From assembly GCA_964494345.1 (NCBI GenBank), contig CAZBSI010000001.1, forward strand, positions 434,001-498,000: a stretch of DNA of 64,000 nt. Reading direction: 5' to 3'. Position numbers and translations under genes: made by a program. This stretch comes from DTKD01 sp964494345. GTDB lineage: Bacteria; Armatimonadota; UBA5829. Every line of letters begins with the position of its first letter. Positions within the stretch are counted from its first letter, which is position 1. Below are positions 8,798 to 17,068 of the stretch, piece after piece. The notes beneath the pieces were generated by a model, which made no database searches, was not told where the DNA came from, and was given only the letters and a program-made list of their open reading frames with translations.

Positions 8798-9664
8798 TCA
8801 GGCGCCTTCAGTCCAGCGCTTATACACGTCAGGATTGACCTCACCCTCAAAGACTTCCTCAGCAGGGCCGATCATATAAAGATGATTATCTCCAAGCCAC
8901 TCAATATGCAGGTCTCCGCCTCGCAGATGCACAGTGATCTTGCGAGAGATGAGGTCATTCAGCACCCCGGCCACCAGCGAGGCACATGCACCAGTGCCAC
9001 AAGCCAGAGTCTCGCCGCATCCACGTTCCCAAACTCGCATGTTGATCTCTTTTGGGTTTAGTACTTCGACAAATTCAACGTTGGTGCGCTGCGGAAATGA
9101 AGGGTGATTCTCAATTTTAGGCCCGATCTTCTCGACAGGGTATTCCGCCACATTATTGACAAACGTTATGCAGTGCGGATTTCCCATTGAGACCGCTGTT
9201 ACGTCGATCTTATTGCCCGCCACCTTCAGCGGTTCGCCGATCACCTGCGTGTTGTCGCCTTTCATCGGCACTTCGGAACGCAGCAGCCGAGGCTCGCCCA
9301 TATCCACCCGCGCCGAGTGCATTTTGCCTCCAGCAGTATCGAGCTTTATTGTTTTGATCCCATCCGGAGTTTCGACGGTCAGCACAGGATCGGTATGTAT
9401 TCTGCGATCGAATGCATATTTAGCGAAGACGCGGATACCGTTTCCGCACATACCCGCCTCGCTTCCATCAGCGTTGATTACCCGCATTCGCAGGTTAGCA
9501 ACCCGGGACGGCAGCACGAGTATGAGGCCGTCTGCCCCGATTCCAAAATGGCGGTCACAAGCGTGCCTGCCGACTGACGCGAGCTGTTCTTCAGGAATGG
9601 GATATTTTGCGCCGTCTACAACTACAAAATCGTTACCGGCGCCTTGCATTTTCGTAAAGTTCAC
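8798..9664 (-). CDS. dapF: Diaminopimelate epimerase
   Basis: This cofactor-free racemase turns LL- into meso-diaminopimelate for lysine and peptidoglycan. Both catalytic-cysteine motifs are present: NADGSEAGMCGNGIR and GCGETLACGTGACAS. The N-terminal MQGAGNDFVVVDG is classic. GTG at 9664 gives 288 residues, normal for DapF. It lies between hfq (6 bp gap) and dapL, so the two last diaminopimelate steps sit together in an RNA-metabolism operon. Confidence 0.96.
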   Translation of the reverse strand: MNFTKMQGAGNDFVVVDGAKYPIPEEQLASVGRHACDRHFGIGADGLILVLPSRVANLRMRVINADGSEAGMCGNGIRVFAKYAFDRRIHTDPVLTVETPDGIKTIKLDTAGGKMHSARVDMGEPRLLRSEVPMKGDNTQVIGEPLKVAGNKIDVTAVSMGNPHCITFVNNVAEYPVEKIGPKIENHPSFPQRTNVEFVEVLNPKEINMRVWERGCGETLACGTGACASLVAGVLNDLISRKITVHLRGGDLHIEWLGDNHLYMIGPAEEVFEGEVNPDVYKRWTEGA

Positions 9665-9670
9665 TAGTTA

Positions 9671-9967
9671 TTACCTATCCGTAGAATGTGAATCAGACTC
9701 CGGCCGCGGGCTTGGTCGATCTTCTGCGCCATCCTCACGCCCCATCTGTCCGCCGATATGGCGAGCAGGAACAACAGATGCCATCGCGTGTTTGTAAACC
9801 AACTGTGCGGGCTTTCCGGGGCTCTCCAAAATCACCGTAAACGAGTCAAAACCCCTTACGAGGCCCTTCAACTGAACGCCGCTCACCAAATATATGGTAA
9901 CCTGCACATTTTCTTTCCGAACCTGGTTCAGAAACAGGTCTTGCAGGTTCATTGAGGTCTTGTTCAT
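9671..9967 (-). CDS. hfq: RNA chaperone Hfq
   Basis: This Sm-like hexameric protein pairs small RNAs with mRNAs. Sm1 spans about residues 8-50 (LQDLFLNQVRKENVQVTIYL... LKGLVRGFDSFTVIL), and Sm2 follows with LVYKHAMASVVPAR, equivalent to the YKHAISTI motif. The C-terminal tail (about 73-98) is short, acidic and polar. It lies between miaA and dapF with gaps of 6 bp on each side. The miaA-hfq adjacency is widely conserved. Confidence 0.96.
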   Translation of the reverse strand: MNKTSMNLQDLFLNQVRKENVQVTIYLVSGVQLKGLVRGFDSFTVILESPGKPAQLVYKHAMASVVPARHIGGQMGREDGAEDRPSPRPESDSHSTDR

Positions 9968-9973
9968 TTGACA

Positions 9974-10900
9974 TTACTCCTTAATAATCAACTCCGACAC
10001 CTTTTCGGCGGTCACATCATCTACTTCCAGCCACCGGATTCTCTCATCTCGCATGAACCAGGTATACTGGCGTTTTGCAAACCGCCTGGTGTTCCTTTTT
10101 AATAATTGTATGGCTTCCTGCTCAGTATATTCACCTCGTAAGAAACCCGCAATTTCTTTATACCCCACTCCCTGCATCGACAGCATCCTGGGGTCTATGC
10201 CTCGATTAAGCAGTCCGAACACCTCATCTATCAGCCCGGCCGCCATCATCGCGTCTACTCTGTTCTCTATACGCTCATACAGCCGCTGACGTTTCATTGT
10301 CAGACCGAACCACCGAGCACAATCGTATCCGCGGCGAGTTTTATTGTGCAATTCCGATGCAGGCGCGCCGCTCAGCTTACATATCTCAATCGCCCTTATC
10401 ACTCTTTTAATATTATTCGGGTGTATCTGCTCTGCCGAAACAGGGTCTAATTGCTGAAGACGCCTGTGTAAATATTCATTTCCGTGTTTATGAGCTTGAT
10501 CTTCCAGATCTTTTCTAAGTTCCTCGCTGCCTGCTGGAATATCTAAATCCAAACCATCGACTGCCGCCCGTACATACAATCCGCTCCCGCCGACCAAAAT
10601 TGCAGGAGGATTACGTTTTAGCACATCGTCAATGGCTTGCTGCGCCAGGCGCTGGAACTCGCCGACATTGAAGTCCTCAGATGGGTCGACCACGTCGATT
10701 AGGTGAAACCGAGCCCTGCTCTGTTCCTCACGAGTAGGCTTCGCCGTCCCGACGTCCATGCCCACATAAACAGCCATCGAATCAGCAGATATAATCTCTC
10801 CGCCGATTTTACAGGCAAGCTCAATCGCCACAGCCGTCTTACCGACTGCGGTAGGCCCAACGATGACTATTAGGTTATCGCACCGACCAGCGTTCTTCAA
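9974..10900 (-). CDS. miaA: tRNA dimethylallyltransferase
   Basis: MiaA prenylates A37 of tRNAs reading UNN codons. The P-loop VGPTAVGKT, the substrate motif SADSMAVYVGMDVGTAKP, LVGGSGLYVRA and the C-terminal RFAKRQYTWF are all present. The length of 308 is normal. The TTG start at 10900 follows a TATACT hexamer by only seven bases, so a nearly leaderless message is possible, though no good -35 is seen. It is the first gene of the operon leading to cysK and is divergent from the tRNA-Arg pair. Confidence 0.95.
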   Translation of the reverse strand: MKNAGRCDNLIVIVGPTAVGKTAVAIELACKIGGEIISADSMAVYVGMDVGTAKPTREEQSRARFHLIDVVDPSEDFNVGEFQRLAQQAIDDVLKRNPPAILVGGSGLYVRAAVDGLDLDIPAGSEELRKDLEDQAHKHGNEYLHRRLQQLDPVSAEQIHPNNIKRVIRAIEICKLSGAPASELHNKTRRGYDCARWFGLTMKRQRLYERIENRVDAMMAAGLIDEVFGLLNRGIDPRMLSMQGVGYKEIAGFLRGEYTEQEAIQLLKRNTRRFAKRQYTWFMRDERIRWLEVDDVTAEKVSELIIKE

Positions 10901-10969
10901 CCACTAGAGTATACCACAATGCCTCTTTATATAGAAAATAGAAATATGAAGCGTGAGACCAGGTTTTAA

Positions 10970-10998
10970 TTGACACTTAGAAGTCTCCGTGATATACT
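10970..10998 (+). promoter_or_regulatory. Promoter of the tRNA-Arg/tRNA-Arg unit
   Basis: A perfect TTGACA (10970-10975), a 17-base spacer and TATACT (10993-10998) lie 16 bases before the first tRNA. Confidence 0.85.
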
Positions 10999-11014
10999 TT
11001 TTTGCAGTTGGCGC

Positions 11015-11090
11015 GCGCTTGTAGCTCAGGGGATAGAGCGAATGGTTGCGGACCATTAGGTCGGGGGTTCAATTCCCTCCAAGCGCGCCA
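11015..11090 (+). tRNA. tRNA-Arg (GCG)
   Basis: This 76-nt cloverleaf has acceptor GCGCTTG/CAAGCGC, anticodon stem AATGG/CCATT and loop TTGCGGA, giving anticodon GCG for CGC/CGU codons. CCA is encoded. Most bacteria instead use an ACG anticodon deaminated to inosine for this box, so the GCG form is worth noting. Confidence 0.93.
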
Positions 11091-11095
11091 TATTA

Positions 11096-11171
11096 GGCCG
11101 ATTAGCTCAATGGATAGAGCGCCGCCGTCCTAAGGCGGGCGTTGGGGGTTCGATTCCCTCATCGGCCACCA
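11096..11171 (+). tRNA. tRNA-Arg (CCT)
   Basis: This 76-nt cloverleaf has a perfect acceptor GGCCGAT/ATCGGCC, anticodon stem CCGCC/GGCGG and loop GTCCTAA with anticodon CCT for AGG. CCA is encoded. It lies five bases after the preceding tRNA and is probably cotranscribed with it. Confidence 0.95.
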
Positions 11172-11177
11172 CGCGAC

Positions 11178-11213
11178 AGTCGGAAGTCGACGCAGAGTCG
11201 GGCTTCCGATTTT
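11178..11213 (+). terminator. Weak terminator-like hairpin after the tRNA-Arg pair
   Basis: AGTCGGAAG pairs with CTTCCGATT across a 16-base loop, and the downstream arm runs into four T. It could end the tRNA-Arg transcript or act as a processing site before tRNA-Ser. Confidence 0.4.
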
Positions 11214-11232
11214 GAACTTTTGTGGTTTGCGC

Positions 11233-11320
<88 letters not shown>

Positions 11321-11426
11321 TGCTAATATTTCCTCTTTATTTTCTCACCTGTCTCTACCAGCCAATTATTATCCGCCATATCAGTTATGTTGTCCTAACT
11401 ATTGATCTTGGGAAATATTACACCTT

Positions 11427-12074
11427 ATGAATCGATGCGTAGGAATAATCTTGGTGGCAGGTCTTCTGATATCTGTAAATACGGCTGGTTTTTGCGCTGT
11501 TACTGGATTATTAATCATCCCTACAGCAGATACCGTGGGAGACGGCAACTATACTGGGGAATATCAGAAAGATAAGGTAATAAGCGGCGCCACATCTGAC
11601 GATACGCGCCTGAACAATGAATATGGCATTGGAGACCAAATAGAGGCTGGAGTGGATTATTCCATGCAAGGTCCGGACGCTTACAGTGCATTATACAATT
11701 TCAAATACACAGTTGCACAGTCTAAAAAGAGAGCCTTCAGAGCGGCTATTGGCTTGATGGAGATTACCAGTCGAGAAAAACCCACAGTGTTTGCAGTGAT
11801 CAGTATGAATACATCTGTGGGGCGTCTTCATTTTGGGTCGATGAGCGTAGAAGGCATCTTTTGTGGAGTTGTGGGGTTCGAACGAAGCATTGGAAATATT
11901 GTGCTTGAGTGCGATTATACCAGTGGAGGCGAAAATCCTGCATCGGCCGGGTTTGTGTATCAGCTTAACCCCACTTTCGGGATAGAAGCTGGCATGACTT
12001 TCGGCAGCAGGGATGTGGAAAAAGGTTTCACTGTCCATCTGGTTTGGAACAAGAATCTGAGACGCAATTCATGA
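11427..12074 (+). CDS. Secreted hypothetical protein, probable small beta-barrel
   Basis: I do not recognise this 215-residue protein. It has a clear signal peptide (residues 1-24, CVGIILVAGLLISVNTAGFCA). The mature part alternates polar and hydrophobic residues in short Gly-punctuated strands (for example GIGDQIEAGVDYSM, FGIEAGMTFGSRD, FTVHLVWN). This pattern is consistent with an outer-membrane or periplasmic beta-barrel, but that is inference. The SD is weak. It stands alone between tRNA-Ser and the promoter of the glycolytic operon. Confidence 0.6.
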   Translation: MNRCVGIILVAGLLISVNTAGFCAVTGLLIIPTADTVGDGNYTGEYQKDKVISGATSDDTRLNNEYGIGDQIEAGVDYSMQGPDAYSALYNFKYTVAQSKKRAFRAAIGLMEITSREKPTVFAVISMNTSVGRLHFGSMSVEGIFCGVVGFERSIGNIVLECDYTSGGENPASAGFVYQLNPTFGIEAGMTFGSRDVEKGFTVHLVWNKNLRRNS

Positions 12075-12118
12075 GTAGTCTCTGATGTTTGTCTGAGAAT
12101 TTCTTGGCGGCAGATTCA

Positions 12119-12147
12119 TTGACAGCCTGCCGCAAGATGGTTAAAAT
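12119..12147 (+). promoter_or_regulatory. Promoter of the gap-pgk-tpiA operon
   Basis: A perfect TTGACA (12119-12124), a 17-base spacer and TAAAAT (12142-12147) lie about 100 bases upstream of gap. Confidence 0.7.
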
Positions 12148-12253
12148 GTACTGGTTTTTGAACAGCTCGACGCGGTAGTCGGGCTATTTTGCTGTAATGC
12201 TTGAGGTCTGGCCGCTGCGGCCGCCAAGCCAATACATAGGAGGAATCACATAA

Positions 12254-13267
12254 ATGTCGGTAAAAGTCGGTATCAACGGATTCGGCAGAATCGGTCGCCT
12301 TTCCCTGCGCTCTATGCTGCAGAAGTATGCCAACGAGATCGAAGTGGTCGCCATCAACGACCTGTTCGATTCCAAGACCAACGCTCACCTTTTCAAATAT
12401 GACACCAACTACGGTGTATGGCCGGGCGAAGTCAAGGCCGAAGAGGGCGCAATCGTAATCGACGGCAAGAAAATTGCTGTCTATGCAGAGAGAGATCCTG
12501 GTGCTATCCCGTGGCAGAAGCACGGTGTTGATGTTGTGGTAGAAGCCACTGGTATTTTCACTGATGCAGAGAAAGCCAAGGCGCACATCCACGACAGCGT
12601 CAAGAAAGTCATCATCTCCGCTCCGGCGAAGAACGAAGACATTACCATTGTGCTCGGCGTTAACGAGAAAGATTATGATCCTGCAAAGCACAATATTATC
12701 TCCAACGCAAGCTGCACCACCAACTGCCTTGCTCCGTTCGCAAAAGTGCTGCAGGACAATTGGGGCATTGAGGGCGGTTTCATGACCACCGTGCATGCCT
12801 ATACCAACGATCAGAAGACCGCAGACCAGGCCCACAAGGACCTTCGAAGGGCCCGTGCCGCTGCTGCCAATATCATCCCGACCACGACTGGCGCCGCTAA
12901 GGCAATCGCGCTGGTTATCCCTGAGCTTAAGGGCAAGATGCACGGCTACGCGCTGCGTGTGCCGACCACCACGGTCTCTTGCGTAGACCTCACGGTCAAT
13001 CTGTCAAAGCCGGCCACAGTCGAAGAGATCAACGCCGCTATGAAGAAGGCCGCCGAGACCACAATGAAGGGCATTCTTGGCTACACCGAGGACCCGGTTG
13101 TCTCCTCGGACTTCAAGGGCGACGGCAACAGCTCGATCTTCGATGGCCTTTGCACTATGATGCTTGGCGATAAGTTCGCCAAGGTAGTGAGCTGGTATGA
13201 CAACGAGTGGGCTTACTCCGAGAGAGTCGGCGACCTCATCGATCTTATGGTGAAGAAGGGTCTGTAA
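12254..13267 (+). CDS. gap: Glyceraldehyde-3-phosphate dehydrogenase, type I
   Basis: This enzyme oxidises glyceraldehyde-3-phosphate to 1,3-bisphosphoglycerate. The N-terminal GINGFGRIGR Rossmann motif is followed by Asp36 after the second strand (AINDLFD), which favours NAD over NADP. The catalytic Cys154 lies in SNASCTTNCLAP, with His181 in TTVHAYTNDQ. The C-terminus WYDNEWAYSERVGDLI is standard. Its length is 337. AGGAGG lies ten bases before the ATG. It is the first gene of a glycolytic operon; pgk starts one base after its stop. Confidence 0.97.
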   Translation: MSVKVGINGFGRIGRLSLRSMLQKYANEIEVVAINDLFDSKTNAHLFKYDTNYGVWPGEVKAEEGAIVIDGKKIAVYAERDPGAIPWQKHGVDVVVEATGIFTDAEKAKAHIHDSVKKVIISAPAKNEDITIVLGVNEKDYDPAKHNIISNASCTTNCLAPFAKVLQDNWGIEGGFMTTVHAYTNDQKTADQAHKDLRRARAAAANIIPTTTGAAKAIALVIPELKGKMHGYALRVPTTTVSCVDLTVNLSKPATVEEINAAMKKAAETTMKGILGYTEDPVVSSDFKGDGNSSIFDGLCTMMLGDKFAKVVSWYDNEWAYSERVGDLIDLMVKKGL

Positions 13268-13268
13268 G

Positions 13269-14504
13269 ATGAATAAGAAGACCGTAAAGGATATCGACGT
13301 TCGTGGGAAACGCGTGTTGGTCCGGGTGGACTTCAACGTCCCACTTGATGCCGATCGCAACATTACCGATGATCGCCGTATCGTTGCGGCGCTTCCGACC
13401 ATCAAATACCTTTTAGATAATGGGGCCAGGGTGATCCTTGTGACTCACCTTGGCCGCCCTAAGGCCGACGATTCCGGTAAAGCCGATGCGGCCTCTGTCG
13501 CCAAGTTCAACCTGGACCCTGTCGCGGCTGCTCTGCAGAAACTACTCGGCAAGTCCGTGACTAAAATTGACGATTGCATCGGCGACGCCGCTCAGGCTGC
13601 GGCTATGAGCCTCAAGGACGGGGATGTGCTGCTGCTGGAAAACGTTCGATTCTACAAAGCAGAGCAGAAAAATGACCCGGAGTTTGCCGAGAAGTTGGCG
13701 AGTCTCGCTGAGTTGTATGTCAACGACGCTTTCGGGACCGCCCACAGAGCGCACGCTTCCACCGAGGGAGTTACCAAATACCTGCCAGGAGTCGCCGGAT
13801 TCCTGATGGAGAAGGAGCTGGACTACCTCGGCAAGGCTATGGAGAATCCAGAGCGCCCGTTCCTTGCTATTCTCGGCGGGGTGAAGGTGTCGGATAAGAT
13901 TCCAGTCATCGACAACCTTTTGAACAAAGTCGATCAGTTGATTATCGGCGGGGCTATGGCCTATACGTTCTTCAGCGCGCAGGGGCTTAGTGTTGGCAAC
14001 TCGATGGTCGACCAGGCCGGCCTGGAATTGGCCAAAGCAGCTCTTCAAAAGGCCAGGGATCGCGGAATCGAACTTCTCTTGCCTGTGGACACAGTCGAAG
14101 TTGAGCTTGCTGCGGATTTCGACATTCCTTCGGGAGTGCCGCAGGATGCAACCATAACGACGGCCCCGGCCAATGCTATGCTCGATGGCTACAGAGGTCT
14201 GGACATCGGCCCTGAAACGATCAAGCTCTTTAGCGAGAAGATCAAGGCTGCCAGGACTGTGGTTTGGAACGGCCCGATGGGCGTATTTGAGGATCCGAGG
14301 TTTGCCAACGGCACACTTGGCATCGCTGAGGCTATGGCTGAATGTGCGGGGACTACTATCGTCGGTGGCGGAGATTCGGCAGCGGCGGTAGAGCAGTTGG
14401 GATTCGCAAGCAAAATTGATCACGTTTCAACGGGCGGAGGCGCTTCACTGGAGTTCCTCGAGGGTAAGGAACTGCCGGGTGTCGTTTGTCTGCAGGATAA
14501 GTGA
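13269..14504 (+). CDS. pgk: Phosphoglycerate kinase
   Basis: PGK transfers the acyl phosphate of 1,3-bisphosphoglycerate to ADP. The N-terminal RVLVRVDFNVPLD, the loop THLGRPK, the NDAFGTAHRAHAST substrate block, VWNGPMGVFE, and the nucleotide loop GGGDSAAAVEQLG near the C-terminus are all present. Its length is 411. The ATG follows the gap stop by one base, so translation is likely coupled. Confidence 0.97.
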   Translation: MNKKTVKDIDVRGKRVLVRVDFNVPLDADRNITDDRRIVAALPTIKYLLDNGARVILVTHLGRPKADDSGKADAASVAKFNLDPVAAALQKLLGKSVTKIDDCIGDAAQAAAMSLKDGDVLLLENVRFYKAEQKNDPEFAEKLASLAELYVNDAFGTAHRAHASTEGVTKYLPGVAGFLMEKELDYLGKAMENPERPFLAILGGVKVSDKIPVIDNLLNKVDQLIIGGAMAYTFFSAQGLSVGNSMVDQAGLELAKAALQKARDRGIELLLPVDTVEVELAADFDIPSGVPQDATITTAPANAMLDGYRGLDIGPETIKLFSEKIKAARTVVWNGPMGVFEDPRFANGTLGIAEAMAECAGTTIVGGGDSAAAVEQLGFASKIDHVSTGGGASLEFLEGKELPGVVCLQDK

Positions 14505-14507
14505 GTA

Positions 14508-14825
14508 ATGCCGTACTGTCCAAAGTGCAAGTCTGAGTACGGGCCAGGCATTAAGACCTGTCCTGACTGTGATGTGCAACTTGTCGACGAGCTTTCGAAG
14601 CCTAGTAGCCGGGACACTGAGTTGGTCGTCGTTGGCGCCTATCCATTCGAGTCTATCGCCCAGCAAGCTAAGCTCTTGCTTGAATCAAATGGTATTGAGA
14701 CCGTGCTCTCAAATGAGATTATGGCTCAGATCGATATTATCTTTGTGTTTGCAGACGGCGGAGTCAAGGTGCTCGTGCGCGGGGAAGACGCCCAGCGGGC
14801 GAAAGAGATACTGGCTGAGCTCTAG
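14508..14825 (+). CDS. Zinc-ribbon plus DUF2007-type small protein
   Basis: This 105-residue protein joins an N-terminal zinc ribbon (CPKCKSEYGPGIKTCPDCDVQL, Cys at 4, 7, 18 and 21) to a DUF2007-like ferredoxin-fold domain (about 38-105: VVVGAYPFESIAQQAKLLLESNGIETVLSN... VKVLVRGEDAQRAKEIL). DUF2007 domains are called putative signal-transducing modules, with no proven function. It lies inside the glycolytic operon between pgk (3-bp gap) and tpiA. A role tied to glycolysis is only suggested by position. Confidence 0.75.
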   Translation: MPYCPKCKSEYGPGIKTCPDCDVQLVDELSKPSSRDTELVVVGAYPFESIAQQAKLLLESNGIETVLSNEIMAQIDIIFVFADGGVKVLVRGEDAQRAKEILAEL

Positions 14826-14933
14826 AGTTACACCATTATGGGCATCGACATCCGCCTGTTCCTTTTACGCGCGCAAATGGGCGGTAGCACAAAGTGTCTG
14901 GGACGAGCTCAAGAAGCTTTTAGAGGAGAACTA

Positions 14934-15734
14934 ATGTCAAGGAAACCATTCATAGCCGGAAACTGGAAGATGAACAAGACCATCGCCGAGGGTGTCGCTC
15001 TCGCCAACGAGCTGAAGGGCCTGATCGCGGGTGTCGAGGACGTGGACGTGGCCGTCTGCCCGACCTTTGTGGCGCTGGCGGCGGTCGGCGAGGCGATTAA
15101 GGGCAGTAATATTATGCTCGGCGGCCAGAATACGTTCTGGAAGGAATCTGGCGCGTGGACGAGCCAGGTTTCGCCGCAGATGCTGCTGGACGCAGGCTGC
15201 CAGTGGGTGATTGTTGGTCACTCAGAGACCAGGGGCCGATTTGGAACCGTCGATGACGAACTCGCTGGAGTCCTTTCGTATTTCGGCGACAACGATACCA
15301 CGGTTAATATGAAGGCTAAGTACGCATTCGCGTGTGGATTGCTGCCGATTATCGCCTGTGGAGAACTCCTTTCCGAGCGAGAGGCCGGCAAGACCGATGA
15401 GGTTATCACCGCACAGATGAAAGTCTGCCTTGATGGATTTACCAAAGAGCAGGCTATGAAGATGGTGATAGCATACGAGCCGGTGTGGGCGATTGGCACG
15501 GGCCAGGTCTGTGAATCCGACGAGGCTGATCGGGTTTGCGGTTTGATTCGCGGTATTGTCAAGGAAATGTATGGCGAAGACGTAGCCGAAGCCGTTCGCA
15601 TTCAATACGGCGGCAGCGTCAACGACAAGAACGCGGCCGAATTGCTTGCTAAGCCGAATATCGACGGCGCATTGGTTGGCGGAGCGGCGTTGAAAGCAGA
15701 CGCTTTCGCCACTATTATCAAAGCAGCAAAGTAA
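14934..15734 (+). CDS. tpiA: Triosephosphate isomerase
   Basis: TIM interconverts dihydroxyacetone phosphate and glyceraldehyde-3-phosphate. Catalytic motifs are GNWKMNK near residue 8, the electrophilic His in VGHSETRGRFG, and the base Glu in AYEPVWAIGTG; QYGGSVN and DGALVGGAAL bind phosphate. About 14 extra residues sit after VGHSETRGRFG (TVDDELAGVLSYFG) compared with common TIMs, giving 266 aa. The frame is open to 14838, but the ATG at 14934 has AGAGGAG six bases upstream and the normal family N-terminus. It closes the gap-pgk-tpiA operon. Confidence 0.96.
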   Translation: MSRKPFIAGNWKMNKTIAEGVALANELKGLIAGVEDVDVAVCPTFVALAAVGEAIKGSNIMLGGQNTFWKESGAWTSQVSPQMLLDAGCQWVIVGHSETRGRFGTVDDELAGVLSYFGDNDTTVNMKAKYAFACGLLPIIACGELLSEREAGKTDEVITAQMKVCLDGFTKEQAMKMVIAYEPVWAIGTGQVCESDEADRVCGLIRGIVKEMYGEDVAEAVRIQYGGSVNDKNAAELLAKPNIDGALVGGAALKADAFATIIKAAK

Positions 15735-15762
15735 TAGAACCTACAAATAGAATCACAGGGGC

Positions 15763-15778
15763 GGGCGAAAGCTCGCCC
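15763..15778 (+). terminator. Hairpin after tpiA, weak terminator
   Basis: GGGCGA-AAGC-TCGCCC is a six-pair stem with a tetraloop, followed only by TTACAC. It may partly terminate or stabilise the 3' end of the glycolytic message ahead of groES. Confidence 0.35.
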
Positions 15779-15810
15779 TTACACATATCATAACTATGGA
15801 GGAGCACATT

Positions 15811-16095
15811 ATGCTGAAACCGATTGGGGATAAGATCGTTGCCAAAGCCATTTCTGCTGAAGAAGTGTCGCCGGGAGGAATCGTGCTGCCGGAGAGCGCC
15901 CAGGAGAAACCGCTTGAGGGCGAAGTGCTCGCCGTAGGCCCCGGCCAGCAGCTTGAATCTGGCGAATACAGGCCCATTGACGTAAAGGTCGGCGATAAGG
16001 TCATATACGGAAAGTATGCCGGCACCGAGGTCAAACTTGGCTCAGAAGAATACATCATACTGCGGCAGGACGATATCCTGGCCATCATCGAATAG
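15811..16095 (+). CDS. groS: Co-chaperonin GroES
   Basis: GroES caps GroEL during protein folding. The 94-residue protein shows MLKPIGDKIVAKA, the mobile-loop region with GGIVLPESAQEKPLEGEVLAVGPG, and the C-terminal YIILRQDDILAIIE. GGAGG lies eight bases before the ATG at 15811; an in-frame ATG at 15796 precedes this SD and is rejected. No groEL follows, which is unusual: the next gene is ispE. No CIRCE operator was seen upstream. Confidence 0.95.
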   Translation: MLKPIGDKIVAKAISAEEVSPGGIVLPESAQEKPLEGEVLAVGPGQQLESGEYRPIDVKVGDKVIYGKYAGTEVKLGSEEYIILRQDDILAIIE

Positions 16096-16182
16096 CATAC
16101 GGCTTGAAACTACATAAGTCTGAAATTGACAAGCTATCACGTGACTGATAGACTTGAAATGACGGCTGTCTGTGTGAGCTCT

Positions 16183-17064
16183 ATGAGTAAGATCACATTA
16201 TATTCCCACGCCAAAATCAACCTGAGCCTTGATGTATCTGCGATACGTGAAGATGGATTTCACGATATAGAAAGTGTGGTTCAGGTAATCGATGTCACCG
16301 ATGAATTGGAGCTTAGCAAGAACGATTCCGGCGCAATCGAGGTTTTGGTAGAGCGTGGAGATGCGCCGTCAGGGCCCGATAATTTAGTGCACAAAGCCTG
16401 TGAAGCGTTTTTCGCAACGACAGGAATCAAAGCAGGTGTGCAGGTTCGCTTATGGAAGTACATACCCGCACAAGCCGGACTGGGCGGCGGCAGTGGCAAT
16501 GCAGCGGCTGCAGTGGCTGGCCTGAATCAGGTATATGATTGTGGGCTAAGCGCTTCTCAATTGGCCGAAATTGCATCGAAAGTGGGTTCTGACACGGCGT
16601 TATTCATATATGGTGGAACCACTTGTATTAGCGGGCGTGGAGAGTTTGTAGAACCGTTGCCGGATGCGCCTGAATTGCACCTTGTGATACTAAAACCCGC
16701 AGTCGGCGTGTCGACAAAGTGGGCATACGCGGAAATGGATCGTGATTCGCAAAGGCGCAAAGGGAACAGCACCAGCCGGGTTAAGAAAGCCATACTGGAT
16801 GCGGATTACGATGCCGTGTTCGCCGCCCTTAGCAACGATTTTGACGCTGTGGTTTCCAGACACTTCGCGGAGATAAACGAAGCTAAATCGTTATTAAAAA
16901 ACACGGGCGCAAAAGTGTCGCTGCTGTGTGGTTCTGGGTCGGCGGTTTATGGCGTATTCGATTCCCACGGGGCTGCTGAATCTGCACGACAAGAATTGAA
17001 ATCAAAATATGAATCCGGCTTCGTCTGCCGGTCGCTGACTCGCGCGGAATCAGCATTGGTGTAA
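16183..17064 (+). CDS. ispE: 4-(cytidine 5'-diphospho)-2-C-methyl-D-erythritol kinase
   Basis: This GHMP kinase phosphorylates CDP-methylerythritol in the non-mevalonate isoprenoid pathway. The N-terminal SHAKINLSLDV, the ATP loop PAQAGLGGGSGNAAAA and the C-terminal LLCGSGSAVYGVF are the three GHMP motifs. The frame is open to 16126, but the ATG at 16183 (MSKITLYSHAKINL) matches the usual start and gives 293 residues; the SD is weak. It is followed by a nucleotidyltransferase and dxs. Confidence 0.94.
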   Translation: MSKITLYSHAKINLSLDVSAIREDGFHDIESVVQVIDVTDELELSKNDSGAIEVLVERGDAPSGPDNLVHKACEAFFATTGIKAGVQVRLWKYIPAQAGLGGGSGNAAAAVAGLNQVYDCGLSASQLAEIASKVGSDTALFIYGGTTCISGRGEFVEPLPDAPELHLVILKPAVGVSTKWAYAEMDRDSQRRKGNSTSRVKKAILDADYDAVFAALSNDFDAVVSRHFAEINEAKSLLKNTGAKVSLLCGSGSAVYGVFDSHGAAESARQELKSKYESGFVCRSLTRAESALV

Positions 17065-17068
17065 CATA

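Noticed and set aside
12116..12943. 275-codon minus-strand frame across gap
   Set aside because: It lies opposite the highly conserved GAPDH coding sequence; it is a codon-bias shadow.
13542..14423. 293-codon minus-strand frame across pgk
   Set aside because: It is antisense to phosphoglycerate kinase with no recognisable motif.
14838..14933. N-terminal extension of triosephosphate isomerase by 32 residues
   Set aside because: The extension has no family resemblance, and the SD sits before the ATG at 14934.
15735..15810. CIRCE heat-shock operator upstream of groES
   Set aside because: No TTAGCACTC-N9-GAGTGCTAA or near match is present; only a GC hairpin is seen.
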